From Macrostomum hystrix (taxonomy: Eukaryota; Platyhelminthes; Macrostomidae): a DNA stretch of 64,000 bases. Below, one piece after another: positions 1-10,576 of this stretch (its first letter is position 1; the number at the start of each line of letters is the position of its first letter). The notes under the pieces were generated by a model. It saw nothing but the letters and a program-made list of their open reading frames with translations. It did no database searches and was not told where the DNA came from. The position numbers and the translations under genes were made by a program. The stretch lies in the NCBI GenBank assembly GCA_950097015.1, contig CATNEN010000011.1:4368501-4432500 (forward strand). Direction: 5' to 3'.

Positions 1-1813
1 TGCTTGACCTTATGGATAGTTTTGTCTCTTCCGAGGTGTCCGGCTAGCGGGTTTTTATGTAAATCGCAAAACACTAGCATGTCCAAGGACTTAGGTAAGA
101 CAACTTTCCAGTCTCCTTCATCTTCTATGATTAATATTCCATTCTCGACTTCCATTTTCTCATAGAACTTACTCATCTGTCTAAAACTAGCATTATAAAC
201 TTCGTTAGATAATACAACAGGATATGTAATCTTTCTCTCCTTCCATTCAATCAGCTGTTTAATTTCAGGGTCCTCCTGCGGAGTTGTTATTATCTGTTCA
301 CGCTTCAATGGGATAGGTAAGTAATCTGTCAACAACTTTTCACATTTATAACTATCTAATTCCGGCGTATCAATTCGTTTGATAAGATCTGGCTCATCTA
401 TGCATGGACTCTGACGCATAAAGCTGGAGTCGGCTTTTGCACTTTTGGCCTTTTCTTCTCCCTTTCCTGAGATAATAGACTCGATCCGGGTAACTGCAAT
501 AGTTGGATTCGTAGTCAAGCTCTCTCCTTCTACTGAAACAATTGGCGACTGGGTTCAGCACATGGGCTCTACCTTTGTCTCTGCCTTCTGTTCTACTTTC
601 GCACTTACGCCTTCTGTACTTTCCTTAACAGTTTCCATAGGTCTCCGGGATAAACTATCTGCATTCTGGTGCAACGCACCCTTACGATGCTCTACATAAA
701 ACTGGAACTCATTCAGGCGTTCTATCCACCTGCCTAAAATTCCTTGGGCTTCGGTCTGCCTAAGCAACCAGATTATGGCCTTATGATCAGTACGAGCTAA
801 AAAATTTTTACCTAGTAAATAAAAACGGAAATGCTTCATAGCATCTACTAAAGCTAACAATTCCTTCTTTGTAATGAGATAACGCTTTTCTGATTCCTTC
901 ATTGCTCGACTGAAGTATGCTATGGGTCGTTCGACACCATCGGACTGAATCTGGCCTAAGCATGCGCCAATCCTTCCGTCACTGGCGTCCGTATCCAACA
1001 CCATGATAACCTTTTCATCTTCTACGAATTCAGGATATGCTAAGACCTCTGTTGACATCATTCTAGTCTTTAATTGCTCAAACGCTTCATTATGCACTGA
1101 TTTCCATTTCTCTTGAAAATTCTGTACTCCCTTCCGAGTTAACTGGAATAATGGGTGCGCTACTTCAGCATAGTTTTTCACGAAACGGCTATAATAATTG
1201 CACAGGCCTAAAAAGCTTCGTAATTCATTCACATCCTTTGGCGTCGGCCAAGTTCGAATAGCTTCTATTTTATCCCCATCTGTAAGAATGCCTTCTGTGC
1301 TAATCACGTGCCCTAAGTATTTCAATTCCCTATGGAACAAATTGCACTTTTTCGGGCGTAGCTTTAAACCTGCTGTTATCAGCCTTTGAAAAACCTCTCT
1401 TAGATGTGACAAATGATCTTCAAAAGTTTTGGAATAAGTAACTATGTCAACGATATAGGACATTGCAAATTTATGTTGGATTCCTAGGAGCACTAAATTC
1501 ATTAGCCTCTGGAAAGTTCCTGGGGCATTGGAAAGTCCTTGCGCCATTACCTCATACTCAAACTGTCCACGAGTAAGGGTAGAAACTCGGTCATAAATTT
1601 ATGTTCCTCTTTAATCGGGACCTGCCAATAGCCAGAATTGAGGTCCAGACTGCTAAAGAATTGACTTCCTGACAAATACGAAAATGTCTGATGGATGTTG
1701 GGAAGCGGATAAGGAACATAATTCACTCGAGAATTAAAAACTCTAAAATCACTGACTATGCGTATTGATCCATCTTTCTTAGGCACAATCACCAATGGAG
1801 TGGAATAAGTAGA
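1..1813 (-). pseudogene. gypsy-1 pol, C-terminal half: RT palm, RNase H, integrase zinc-finger start
   Basis: Minus-strand coding carries the second half of a Ty3/gypsy reverse transcriptase (MAQGLSNAPGTFQR at about 1500-1547). RNase H follows (DTDASDGRIGACLGQ and RTDHKAIIWLL, about 750-1000), then a linker, and near base 1-60 the start of an integrase N-terminal zinc-binding region (LAGHLGRDKTIHK). Damage: a one-base frameshift near 1560-1600; an in-frame TGA at 555-557 between RNase H and integrase; and the catalytic motif reads YIVD instead of YxDD (about 1455-1475), so the polymerase should be inactive. The fragment begins at the E1 junction at 1813. Confidence 0.88.
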
Positions 1814-1815
1814 AT

Positions 1816-1843
1816 CCCGGGAAAAAAAACAAGCCAAACTTGC
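1816..1843 (+). repeat. E1 left terminal inverted repeat
   Basis: CCCGGG, an eight-A run, then CAAGCCAAACTTG; the inverted partner is at 6329-6356. Directly inside, CAAGTTTTGGCTTG folds back on the terminal sequence. Confidence 0.92.
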
Positions 1844-1867
1844 CAAGTTTTGGCTTGCAAACTTACG

Positions 1868-2457
1868 CGTACATTGATGTAAACTAAATGCATAATGTCC
1901 AACGGAGCATCCTCAGGAACTCTAATTAATTGGGAAAGGATACTTGGACCTTTCACTCCTTTACAAGGCCTCTCCGGGACGGCGTCGATAACGTGCATCT
2001 GGTGACTGTGAAAGTCACGGAGAACGCTTCGATCTTGTTGAAAAGGAAATGTCATCTTTCGAAATTCATGTGAGTACTCTGTCATGTACTCACATGACCT
2101 AACTCACTCTGTCAGGCAAATGGTGCATCCGAATTTAGCATTGAAACTCTGCATGTTGAGAAATTCTGCTTTAGCAGGAAAGTCCGCTATAAATGCTACA
2201 ACACGTAGTATAACGGTGAAAGACTCAGTTTCGAATTTTAAATTAGACGTACTCTCTAGCACTGAGCGCAGAAACTTGCACTGCAAATTGGACTGCATCA
2301 TGTGGTACTTGCAATTCTATATGCTCATGAGTAGAATCCACAGCTGCATCGACTGATATATCTGATTTAGAACCAGAGGCTGAAGAAATCCGCTCTTCTC
2401 TGCGGCGTTTGGCTTTCCGCTTTGCAGAATAGGCCAGACTTTGGTTTTTTTTGGCAT
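1868..2457 (-). pseudogene. E1 tnp2-like transposase remnant
   Basis: Three blocks match the intact transposases of E2 and E3. The N-terminal basic/serine-rich start (MPKKNQSLAYSAKR, reading from about 2457) is followed, after loss of roughly 200 codons, by the middle block with IADFPAKAEFLNMQ and GCTIC (about 2104-2301). The block FRKMTFPF to PLDIMHLVYINV (about 1868-2085) follows in a shifted frame. Everything C-terminal of the DxMH motif is gone: the coding ends against the left terminus. Key residues of the N-terminal DG motif and the late FE motif are absent, so it cannot be active. Confidence 0.85.
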
Positions 2458-2459
2458 GG

Positions 2460-3030
2460 CAAACTTTTCTGAGGTGGCTGAAAAATTTAAATCTAATGAG
2501 TGGTTCTAAATTTTAAATTCTAAATTTCAATTCTAAATTCAAAATAAATAGCTTCTTTTAATTTATGTTTTAACATTGTAAGGACATAGGGTAAAATAGG
2601 AAAATCTTTAAGATTTATTAAAACCTCGATTTGCATAAATAAATATGCAGCTTTATAAGATTCATACCAAAAAGGTTTATGCAAAAAGGTGGTATACAAA
2701 GCACGAGGTGCTTTATAATTTGAAAAAAGAAAAGTATTGTATGCACTGTTAAAAGCAAAGCTGGCTGGCATAGCTTAGAATACATATTATAAATTGCAAC
2801 TCACTACTTGGGAAGTAAAGTTAGTTAGTCAGTTTCTAGTTACTTTTATTCACAGCTTCACTTAACAAAAAAAGTTTATTAATTCAAAGTAAATTTATTT
2901 GAAGCACTTTAGAAGATAACTTTTGTCTTAATCTGATAATTTGAATACAATAATGTGAAGTGCTGTGATGAAAAGCAGCAAGGAAATTGTCCATAAAAGT
3001 ATTACAAATGAAATAGTTAATAGTTTTGCG
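2460..3030. other. E1 spacer between transposase remnant and BEN gene
   Basis: AT-rich sequence with no coding pattern I can support. It occupies the position of the BEN 3' UTR and transposase leader in the intact relatives E2 and E3. Confidence 0.5.
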
Positions 3031-3036
3031 AAATAA

Positions 3037-4060
3037 TCAATTAGCTGCTTCTGGTTGCCTCTTGCGGAAGCCTCTCTTTAGGTCATTACCAAGTTGGTTG
3101 GCAGCTTCTCTGGCTTGCTGAACAGACACATCATCCTTGTGAAATCTGCTGTTGCATGCACGAAAAAATAGCTGGCTACGAGTTGGTGAAGCTGGCGCCC
3201 GTGAGCCAGTAGTCTTTTTCTTGGCCCCAATCAAGCACTTCTCTAGTTCTTCATCACTCCATAGATAGCGGGCTAAAAAATTCCGAATTCTGTTGATGAC
3301 AGGTTGGCATCATCAAGTCGTGTTAGATCAACTTCGTTCCACAGAACAGGTGGAACATTTTCCAACTGAATTGGAGCTGTAGAGGCCCCAAGGCCAGGAC
3401 GCCTAGATTCTAGAGCCTTTCGAAGTTTCCGAAGTTCTCGGACATGAGCTTCTTGAAATGTTACCTGCTTGACTTGGTAGTTCAACATTTTGGCAATTTT
3501 CTTGTTTAACTCTTTTAGCTCGTATACAACAGCATCTGAGACACCTGTTGTTGATCCAATGGCAGTAGAATTTTCATCTACATCATTGTTTTCATTGTTT
3601 GCTTCTAGACTATCTGCATCTTGATCTTCTTCATTTTCCACACTAGCTGACAGGACATTGTCTTTTGACTTGTTGTTTCTGATTCTACTTGACAACTGGC
3701 TGTAGACATGATACTAGCATTGAGCAAACCTGAAAGATTGGCAGATGACATATCACATCTCTTTTCAATGCCTCTCTCTAGCCTTGACCTTGAATCTAGC
3801 AAATCACGCTCCTTGTTGCTTGTGGCCACAACCTGCCCAACAATTCCATTCTTCAGAGTCAACCTACTTTTAATTTCTAGTTTTTGTAGGTCAGTGTTTT
3901 GAAGATTAGATGGTAACAATGTTGATGAAGAAGCTAGAGTTGAATAGGATCGGTCTTGCTCAAAATATATAAGAACATAGGATACCATTGACTTTTCAAC
4001 TTCTCTTGAGATTGCTTGCATTCGTGGCTCTCTTGATGACTTTTTTGTTGTAGTTGACAT
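3037..4060 (-). pseudogene. E1 BEN-like accessory gene, frameshifted
   Basis: Reading from 4060 down, an N-terminal block (MVSYVLIYFEQDRSYSTL, LTLKNGIVGQVVATS) matches the E2 and E3 accessory proteins. An acidic/serine-rich linker and a coiled-coil-like stretch (ELKELNKKIAKML) follow, then the C-terminal BEN-like region (VDLTRLDDANLSSTEFGIF ... AREAANQLGNDLKRGFRKR). Two frame changes break it, one near 3610-3690 and one at a T-run near 3273-3280, where a one-base change separates the two halves of the BEN-like domain. Without them it would be about 335-340 residues, like E2 (339) and E3 (349). Known BEN domains bind DNA or chromatin; the role here is inferred. Confidence 0.85.
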
Positions 4061-5142
4061 ATTTTAGCTAGAAATGATTTGGTTCATGTTAATAAAATTA
4101 GTTAATAATGTAGCTTAAAATGGATATAAAAAATATTTAGAATAATTGAATAAGGTAGGCCTAGTCACCTAGTCAAAATTCTAAGGCCAAGGGCTAGGGG
4201 GCCTACTATTGCTAGGCTAGGCCAAATAAAATTATATAGCCATAGGCCTAAAGATGACAATTAACAGAACTCAAAAGTAGGTCCTACTCTGCATATTATG
4301 TCAAAGGCTAAGCTAAGACAATACTTATTCCCACTGTCACATGCTAGGCCTAATACTATAATATAATATATGCTGTGCCCTGCTTATCCACAGAACTGTG
4401 CTAATTGTGCCCCATGTATTCTGATTGCAGTTTGTGCTAATAGGGCCACTGCTTATAGAATGTACCATGCCTAAATGTTCGAAGGGTGTATAGAGATAAC
4501 GAAAAGAGCCAAGTATTTAGTCTAGGCCTTGGCACAGTAGGCCCCTAGTGAAAAATTCATAGCTCAGAATTTTTTAATTAAAAACTGCTTTCAAATTTAG
4601 AATCAGGACCCCTCCAATCCATATGGCCACAAAATTATTGTCAAAAGCCATCTAGAACTTTTTATATATAGGCCCCTACCTAAACTTCAAGAAGCCCAAC
4701 TAGGCCCCCCTAACAACATAAATATAATTATTCTAGGCCTACTCAGTTAGCTAGAGTTGTAAATATATGATCAATCTTCTTTTCTAGCTATCTTTTTAAA
4801 ATTATATGCTAGGTCTTCAGATTTTAGCAAAAATCTTAATTCCTTTATCTAAATTCTTAAGTAGCCTAGCCTAACATTGAAAGTAAAGTCTAATTGTAAG
4901 CAATTTATAATAAACTCTATAGTTAGGCCATATACAACAGTGACTTGGTAAGTTGATATTATGTCAATGATAGGCCTAGCTAAATAAATTATGAAACATA
5001 GCATTAGGCCTAGCATAGGGATTGGGCTTGGGGTCAGCAGTGTAATCGGTATAGCCTATACAATTTCGTATTTATATTTTTTACGTGCTTAACTTTGGTA
5101 AGATGCATGCGAAGCGCGAGCGAAAGACAATTAAAAAAAGCA

Positions 5143-5158
5143 ATGGCGGCCATCTTGT
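5143..5158 (-). promoter_or_regulatory. YY1-like motif
   Basis: AATGGCGGCCATCTTG; the reverse strand reads CAAGATGGCCGCC, close to the animal YY1 core AAnATGGCGGC. It lies about 1.1 kb upstream of the BEN start. A similar perfect core (AAGATGGCGGC) lies near the left end of element A. Binding is a guess from the motif. Confidence 0.3.
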
Positions 5159-5671
5159 TTTTTTAATATTAACAAATTAAAATACTTTTTTTTGCAAATC
5201 TGAATAATAAAAACAATATATAAATATCAATATATATAGTAGAAACAGATTTTAACTCAGAGAAAATTACAAACTGCTTTTATCTGTTGGTATGTAGGTT
5301 TTTACGCTTTTGCAGTGCTATATTAGTCGATTTAAAAAATGTCTCTAAAAACCATAGAAGAACAATTTTTAGTATTAAAAACTTTTTTTCATGTCCTATT
5401 CCTTAAAAATTGTTTGTTTATTCATTAATTACTTAAAAAATCAAAAGCGATTTTGCGAAAGCTATTCGTAAGAGAATCGCTGGTGGTGATTGCGGTAGCG
5501 AATTTTCGCTAATTATTCGTTGCCTCGTCCACAATTTGATTTCTTGGTTGCAGAACCAAATTGTGTGATTTTTTTGGAAATCAACGTCAAATAAATCAGT
5601 TTTAGGCAAAATCACAACAGTTTTTTTTCGCCACCTATTCGCACGTCTGATGGCGACTCACCGGCGATTCG

Positions 5672-5691
5672 ACAGCGCCTTTCCCAGAGGG
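5672..5691 (-). repeat. Orphan transposon terminus (CCCTCTGGGAAAGGCGC)
   Basis: Read on the minus strand from 5691 this is CCCTCTGGGAAAGGCGCTG, which resembles the ends of element A (CCCGCTGGGAAAA, then GGCGGC). It sits inside E1's non-coding region. I found no matching left end, so it may be one end of a small or broken A-type element. Confidence 0.4.
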
Positions 5692-5886
5692 TATGAATAG
5701 ATAATCTTCAATATATAAATTCCAGCAATAGAAATAAAATTTAAAAAGTTCTTTAAAATGCCGCGATCAGCAGCAGAATTGCAAAAGCATACTCTTATGC
5801 TTATGCTGATCATATTCTTATTATATAACATTGAATAAATAAATAATTATTTATTTATTATCGAATATATATGATTCGCAGTTTAA

Positions 5887-6175
5887 AAACTTTCGAAGTC
5901 AACCATGTGACTCCTACTTTGGATACTTTCCAAGTACTTGAATGCAGATGAGGTCAACGCACTTTGTAAACTTTCGAAGTCAACCATGTGACTCCTACTT
6001 TGGATACTTTCCAAGTACTTGAATGCAGATGAGGTCAACGCACTTTGTAAACTTTCGAAGTCAACCATGTGACTCCTACTTTGGATACTTTCCAAGTACT
6101 TGAATGCAGATGAGGTCAACGCACTTTGTAAACTTTCGAAGTCAACCATGTGAACTTCTACTTTGGATACTTTCC
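5887..6175. repeat. E1 right subterminal array, 81-bp unit, about 3.5 copies
   Basis: Units start with ACTTTCGAAGTCAACC at about 5889, 5970, 6051 and 6132. Each holds several ACTTT/AAAGT half-sites (ACTTTGGATACTTTCCAAGT). 81 is a multiple of three and the unit lacks stops in one frame, so an open frame across it is an artefact. The position just inside the terminus matches the arrays of E2 and E3. Confidence 0.9.
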
Positions 6176-6328
6176 AAGTTACTTTGAAAGTCTAGAGGCG
6201 CGGGTACATAGTAAACTTTGTAAGTCGAATCCAGTCAGGTAAAAACAAACCAAACTTTACAAGTTACCAGACACGTACTTTGAAAACTTGATAAGTCAAC
6301 CAAGTCATTTAAGTACAGTCTTGACTTG

Positions 6329-6356
6329 CCAAGTTTGGCTTGTTTTTTTTCCCGGG
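6329..6356 (-). repeat. E1 right terminal inverted repeat
   Basis: Inverted copy of 1816-1843, ending CTTGTTTTTTTTCCCGGG, followed by the AT duplication at 6357-6358. Confidence 0.92.
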
Positions 6357-6358
6357 AT

Positions 6359-7413
6359 AGCATGGTCTAATCAGGTTCTTTGCCAACATATCATCTAATT
6401 GAGCATCGACCTGCTTTTGAAGATGAGGTGGAATCCGTCTAGTCGGGATTCTCACCGGAGTTTCATCTTTCAATAAGATCTCATGCGTTACTAAATGGGT
6501 AAGTCCCATATCTAACTCATGCTGCGAAAACGCCTCTCGATATTCCTTCATCAAATCAATAACTGCCTTCATTTACTCTTCTGACAATTCTGATCCAATA
6601 CGGACTTCATCTATCCATGAATTCTCTTCTATCTGGGTCTGATTGACTCGTGCGGTGGGTGAATTTTCCTTCTCAGTCTGAGTAGAAAAATAAGCTAATT
6701 CCTTGGCCTTCATTGGCTTGGCCAATCCTACTAGTGCGGATTTCGACAAATTCACATCGACTGAATGTCGATTCACAATCTCTACAACAGCTTCACCTTC
6801 ACGCATGGTGACTAAAGTTGGGATCATTTCTAGCACTACTTCTTTAGCTCTAATTCCTTCCCCAATTACATCAATAGTCATAGGAGTACCATGATTGCTT
6901 TCTGCTCCTTTGGCAAGTCTCACTGGTATCCTTAATGCACTATTAGCAGGGATGGTGACTCGTTCTCTCGCATAAACGCGGCAAACTTTTACAGGCAAAT
7001 GTGTGAACTGCATAGGGATATAGGTCCCTTCCTTCATGACTAACATGCCTTTAGCTAGGTTAATACTTTCGCAATTCTCTAAGAAAAACTCCATACCTAG
7101 GATATTATCGCACTCATGACTACACAAGAGAAATTCGATCTTTACTTGAATGTCTCCAAATCTAACAGGAATGCTCACTTCACCTACTAATTGTACTCTT
7201 GTTCCATCAAAAGTAGAGATACGCTTTTCTGTCTGTTGAATTTGATCTGCTCTGACTAACTTAGTCCACACTGATTTGCTTAAGAAACTATTCCTTGCTC
7301 CTGTATCTAGAATAAAATTGACTTCCTTCTTTCTAACTTCTCCAATAATTACAGCTTCATAACCTTCAGGTTTTACTAGATCTACCTTAGATTGGATAAT
7401 AAAAGGTTTGAAG
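6359..7413 (-). pseudogene. gypsy-1 pol, N-terminal half: aspartic protease and RT start
   Basis: From 7413 down: a retropepsin-like protease with the active-site motif FILDTGARNSF, an unassigned linker, then the start of the reverse transcriptase (THEILLKDETPVRIPTRRIP, LAKNLIRPCY), where the E1 insertion cuts it at 6357. An in-frame TAA at 6573-6575 lies between protease and RT; the frame is the same on both sides, so this is a nonsense change, not a frameshift. The upstream edge at 7413-7415 is the A insertion site; the gag frame resumes at 27490 in phase. Confidence 0.88.
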
Positions 7414-7415
7414 TG

Positions 7416-7452
7416 CCCGCTGGGAAAAAAGTAGGCGGCCCGACAGCGACGT
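7416..7452 (+). repeat. Element A left terminal inverted repeat
   Basis: CCCGCTGGGAAAAAAGT followed by AGGCGGCCCGACAGCG. It pairs with 27453-27489 apart from a few mismatches and a 1-2 base gap in the A-run. Confidence 0.9.
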
Positions 7453-7950
7453 CGCTGGCGGCATAGCGGCGGAACCGCCGGCGGCATGCGCCAAGGAAAG
7501 ATGGCGGCTCGCAGGCGATTTGTAGCAGCGACACCGCCGGCTTGCCGCCAGCCTTTCGGCATGTAGCGCTCGGGCCGCTGTCCTGCCGCCCGATACCCCG
7601 TACACGTAGCTCATTTGCCGCCGACTATCCGACTGCGATTCAGCAGACTGCATTTGCTTCCCATATACTTGTACACATACGTGCATTGCATATTAGGTTA
7701 TGCAAACTAGCGGCTAGATGTTTTCATAAGATCATGTGTAGTGTAGTTCAGACATGATTAAAATCTTACATCAGTGATGTGCGATTGAAAGATAGCAAAT
7801 GTAAAACTGCAAAAAAGGCGAACGAAAAGCAGCACAAATATTTTTTTAAGCCAAAAGTTAAGATTTTCACTGTAACAACCTTTTTGCAGATCATTTATAT
7901 TTCTGAAAAGAAGTAAGCGAAATAAAATATGCTAAGTCAATGGCCAGCTA
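7453..7950. other. Element A left subterminal region, GC-rich then AT-rich, no gene
   Basis: 7453-7610 is very GC-rich with many GCCGGCGG-type words. It contains AAGATGGCGGC at 7498-7508, a perfect match to the animal YY1 core. 7620-7950 is AT-rich and I see nothing coding. Confidence 0.5.
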
Positions 7951-7957
7951 CTAGGGT

Positions 7958-8470
7958 TGGCAGTCGGGGACTGGAATTCCCCGAAAAGTCGGGGATCCCC
8001 GATTTTTCCAGGTCCCCGATTCCCCGACTCCCCGATTTTTCCAGGTCCCCGATTCCCCGACTCCCCGATTTTGCCAAGTCCCCGATTCCCTGATTCCCCG
8101 ACTCCCCGATTTTTCCAGGTCCCCGATTCCCTGATTCCCCGACTCCCCGATTTTTCCAGGTCCCCGATTCCCCGACTCCCCGATTTTTCCAGGTCCCCGA
8201 TTCCCCGACTCCCCGATTTTGCCAAGTCCCCGATTCCCTGATTCCCCGACTCCCCGATTTTTCCAGGTCCCCGATTCCCTGATTCCCCGACTCCCCGATT
8301 TTTCAGGTCCCCGATTCCCTGATTCCCCGACTCCCCGATTTTTCCAGGTCCCCGATTCCCCGACTCCCCGATTTTGCCAAGTCCCCGATTCCCTGATTCC
8401 CCGACTCCCCGATTTCTCCAGGTTCCTGATACCCCGATTCCCCGAACCCCGAAAAAAATTCCCCGATTGC
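7958..8470. repeat. CCCCGATT tandem array in element A
   Basis: About 500 bp of units such as CCCCGATTCCCCGACT plus CCCCGATTTTTCCAGGT, roughly 32-34 bp with short variants (TTGCCAAGT in place of TTCCAGGT). It lies between the left terminus and the 3' end of the transposase, where E3 carries its 42-bp array. Open frames here on both strands (GNRGLGKIGES-type and mirror) are repeat artefacts. Confidence 0.9.
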
Positions 8471-8608
8471 CAACCGTACCAGCTACCAGTCTACCTAACA
8501 TGCGTTTATAGAGGAAATATAACAAACTCTGTTTCCTTAGGAAATGCGATAGCTTTACCTTCTGGTAAACCAGAAACAATAGTTCGAGAAACTGCATAAA
8601 TTCCTATA

Positions 8609-10259
8609 TTAAGCAAACGCGAGGAATATGGATAACCATCTAACTTTTCTCTGAATATAAGTTGAGAACCAGTAAGTGCCATCTTTATGAATGGATTTAA
8701 TAAATATGTACTTATTATCAACAATCGCACAGTTATCAGGATAAGTGGTTTTGTAGGTGAAACGAGAGCAGCTTCGATTTGACAGAACATGTAAATCCCG
8801 CAGTAAAAGGGCTTGTCTACTAACATGGGAAAAACTACCACGGACCTGTCTCACTCGACGTTTTAGTGCACCCAAATAGTTTTCAAATGGAAAGGCGGAA
8901 AAAGAATCTAAGGGACCATATTGCTTAACAAAGTCAAATATATGCAAAATAGTATGAAAATTATATGAGACAGAATAGGAGCCAAACAACTCGGGAAGGT
9001 CGTAAACAAAAAGCCGAATAGAAGCTGCAGCTTGCTCATACAAATGCACCAGATTTTTTTAAGTAAAAGCATATATCGAAAAGCTTAAAAGCATAAAATG
9101 ACGAAAGTACCGTTCGGGCAGATAACTTTTAAATAAAAGAGGCCCTTAGTAAAGCAAAAGTGATCGAAACTTGGTGGCTTTGTAATGACCCAAGTCTTTG
9201 TCTAACCTCCTTGGAGGGCGGTGAAATTCGCATGGAAAGCACTTTCTATAAAATGAAATACTATCCGACAGTTTTAGAAGGTTGGCTACGGAAACCCTAC
9301 AGCGTAGACGAAAGGACTTTACTTTCTGAAAATACCACTGACACAATCGTTTTACAATTCCCAGGCAAATACAATGCATATAGTCAACAGGAAAATGAAG
9401 CAAAAGTGACACAATCTTAGCAATTGGTGATAACCTAGCCTGATTGTTCTCTTTACCCTCTGAGTATAAGCGGTCGTCGCGTGGGGTAGAAGCAGAGACA
9501 GGAAAAACCTTACGATCGTTCTCACGTTGAACTATACATCGATAATAACCACAACCATGAGCAGAAGTGTGACCGGAAATGCACTGTACAAATGCACGAG
9601 CTTGTGCGTCACAAATAAAAGTAAGATTTCCTAGTTTTACTAACTTACCCTCATACTGTATGCCGGTATCTCTCAATTGAATCATCTCATTGACAAAAGG
9701 TTCGAGATATTCATTTACATTAGGCTTCGTAAACCCATAGAACAACGCAACGGGCAGTATTACATTAGTACCATTAAAACGGACTAAAATGGGCCAAAGA
9801 GACGCATTACTGCTTTTATAAAGTGGTAAACCATCAATATTTATAGAACTATCAACAACAAAAACATTTGATTCCAAGCGACAGGAGTTAAGACTGAGGA
9901 GCCCCTTTTCAAAACAAAAAAATTGAATTCTCACGAATAGTCAAATAAGAAAATGTGCCTCCACACGTTAGTGTCGATGAGGGAGCCACCATTTTTGAAA
10001 CTCCCTTCATAAAAAGATAGTATGACTTCGGAACAGCAACTCCAACAAGACGCAACAGAAACTCAACGGCTGCGCGAGAAAGGTTAAACATGAGAAAAAA
10101 CATAATTAGCTCATTTACAAAATCGAACAGGGGCTCAGTAGCTGCTTCGTCAGCACCTTCGGCAGCATCAGGTTTGGCAGTCTCTTCGCCATCGGCCGAA
10201 CTATCCAATGAGTAGTAGCTGCAGCTAGAAGTCGCATTTGAATTTTCATCTGAGGAGAT
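8609..10259 (-). pseudogene. Element A tnp2-like transposase, main part, broken
   Basis: Reading from 10259 down: an acidic serine-rich N-terminal region, NIDGLPLYKSSNASLWPIL (DG motif), ICDAQARAFVQC (second acidic motif), PVDYMHCICLGIVKR (DxMH motif), KQYGPLDSFSAFPFENYLG (late FE motif) and a C-terminal tail. The order matches the intact F transposase (53511-55424) residue block by block. Breaks: a frame change at a T-run near 9915-9925, and frame and stop damage around 9050-9145. The 5' coding was cut at 10255-10259 by gypsy-2 and resumes in frame at 14573. Tnp2 transposases are DDE-type cut-and-paste enzymes; this one should be inactive. Confidence 0.87.
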
Positions 10260-10473
10260 TGTCAAGACTCAAAGGAAGCTTCTTATAGCGAATATAACGA
10301 GTGTATTTGGGTTAAAGCCGCGCGTGCGAATAAGCCGTGTAGTCACTCTTACGTTTAGCTTGGGGGGGTAAAAGGGGTGCAACAGTTGAGGCGAAGCTTA
10401 GCTTAACGGGACCATAGACAGAAGAAGAAGAGAGAAGGCCGTTAGGGCCGGGCTGCTTTGACACTGCACAACA
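10260..10473 (-). repeat. gypsy-2 3' LTR
   Basis: 214 bp, TG...CA, nearly identical to 14359-14572. It is preceded in element orientation by the purine-rich GGAGGGAGACA (10474-10484), a good polypurine tract. Confidence 0.95.
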
Positions 10474-10576
10474 TGTCTCCCTCCAGTCAAATGAAACAAA
10501 ACAACGAGCGCATGTGGCTATTTTTTTGTGGCTATGTTAGTCTTATCGGGAGGGCAACATATCAACCGTCACAGTG

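Larger units (their letters stand above)
4070..5880. other. E1 long non-coding 5' region
   Basis: About 1.8 kb upstream of the BEN gene, AT-rich, with many AGGCCTA-type words. I see no gene. Two items inside are listed separately: a YY1-like motif at 5143-5158 and a terminus-like sequence at 5672-5691. The equivalent regions of E2 and E3 are also long and empty, so promoter and leader sequence may lie here. Confidence 0.5.
1816..6356 (-). mobile_element. E1: 4.5-kb CCCGGG-ended two-gene DNA transposon, internally deleted copy
   Basis: The ends are inverted copies starting CCCGGGAAAAAAAACAAG, matching for about 27 bp and flanked by the dinucleotide AT on both sides (1814-1815, 6357-6358). It sits inside the reverse-transcriptase frame of gypsy-1; deleting it with one AT rejoins that frame without a shift. 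Inside, on the minus strand, are a frameshifted BEN-like gene (3037-4060) and, downstream, a heavily deleted tnp2-like transposase (1868-2457). An 81-bp tandem array lies at the right subterminus. With most of the transposase missing, this copy must have moved in trans or lost the sequence after insertion. Confidence 0.92.

Noticed and set aside
5883-6149. Repeat protein on the minus strand of E1
   Set aside because: 81-bp array read in one frame; not a gene.
7932-8599. GNRGLGKIGES-type protein and its mirror frames
   Set aside because: Translation of the CCCCGATT array; no domain and open on both strands for the same reason.
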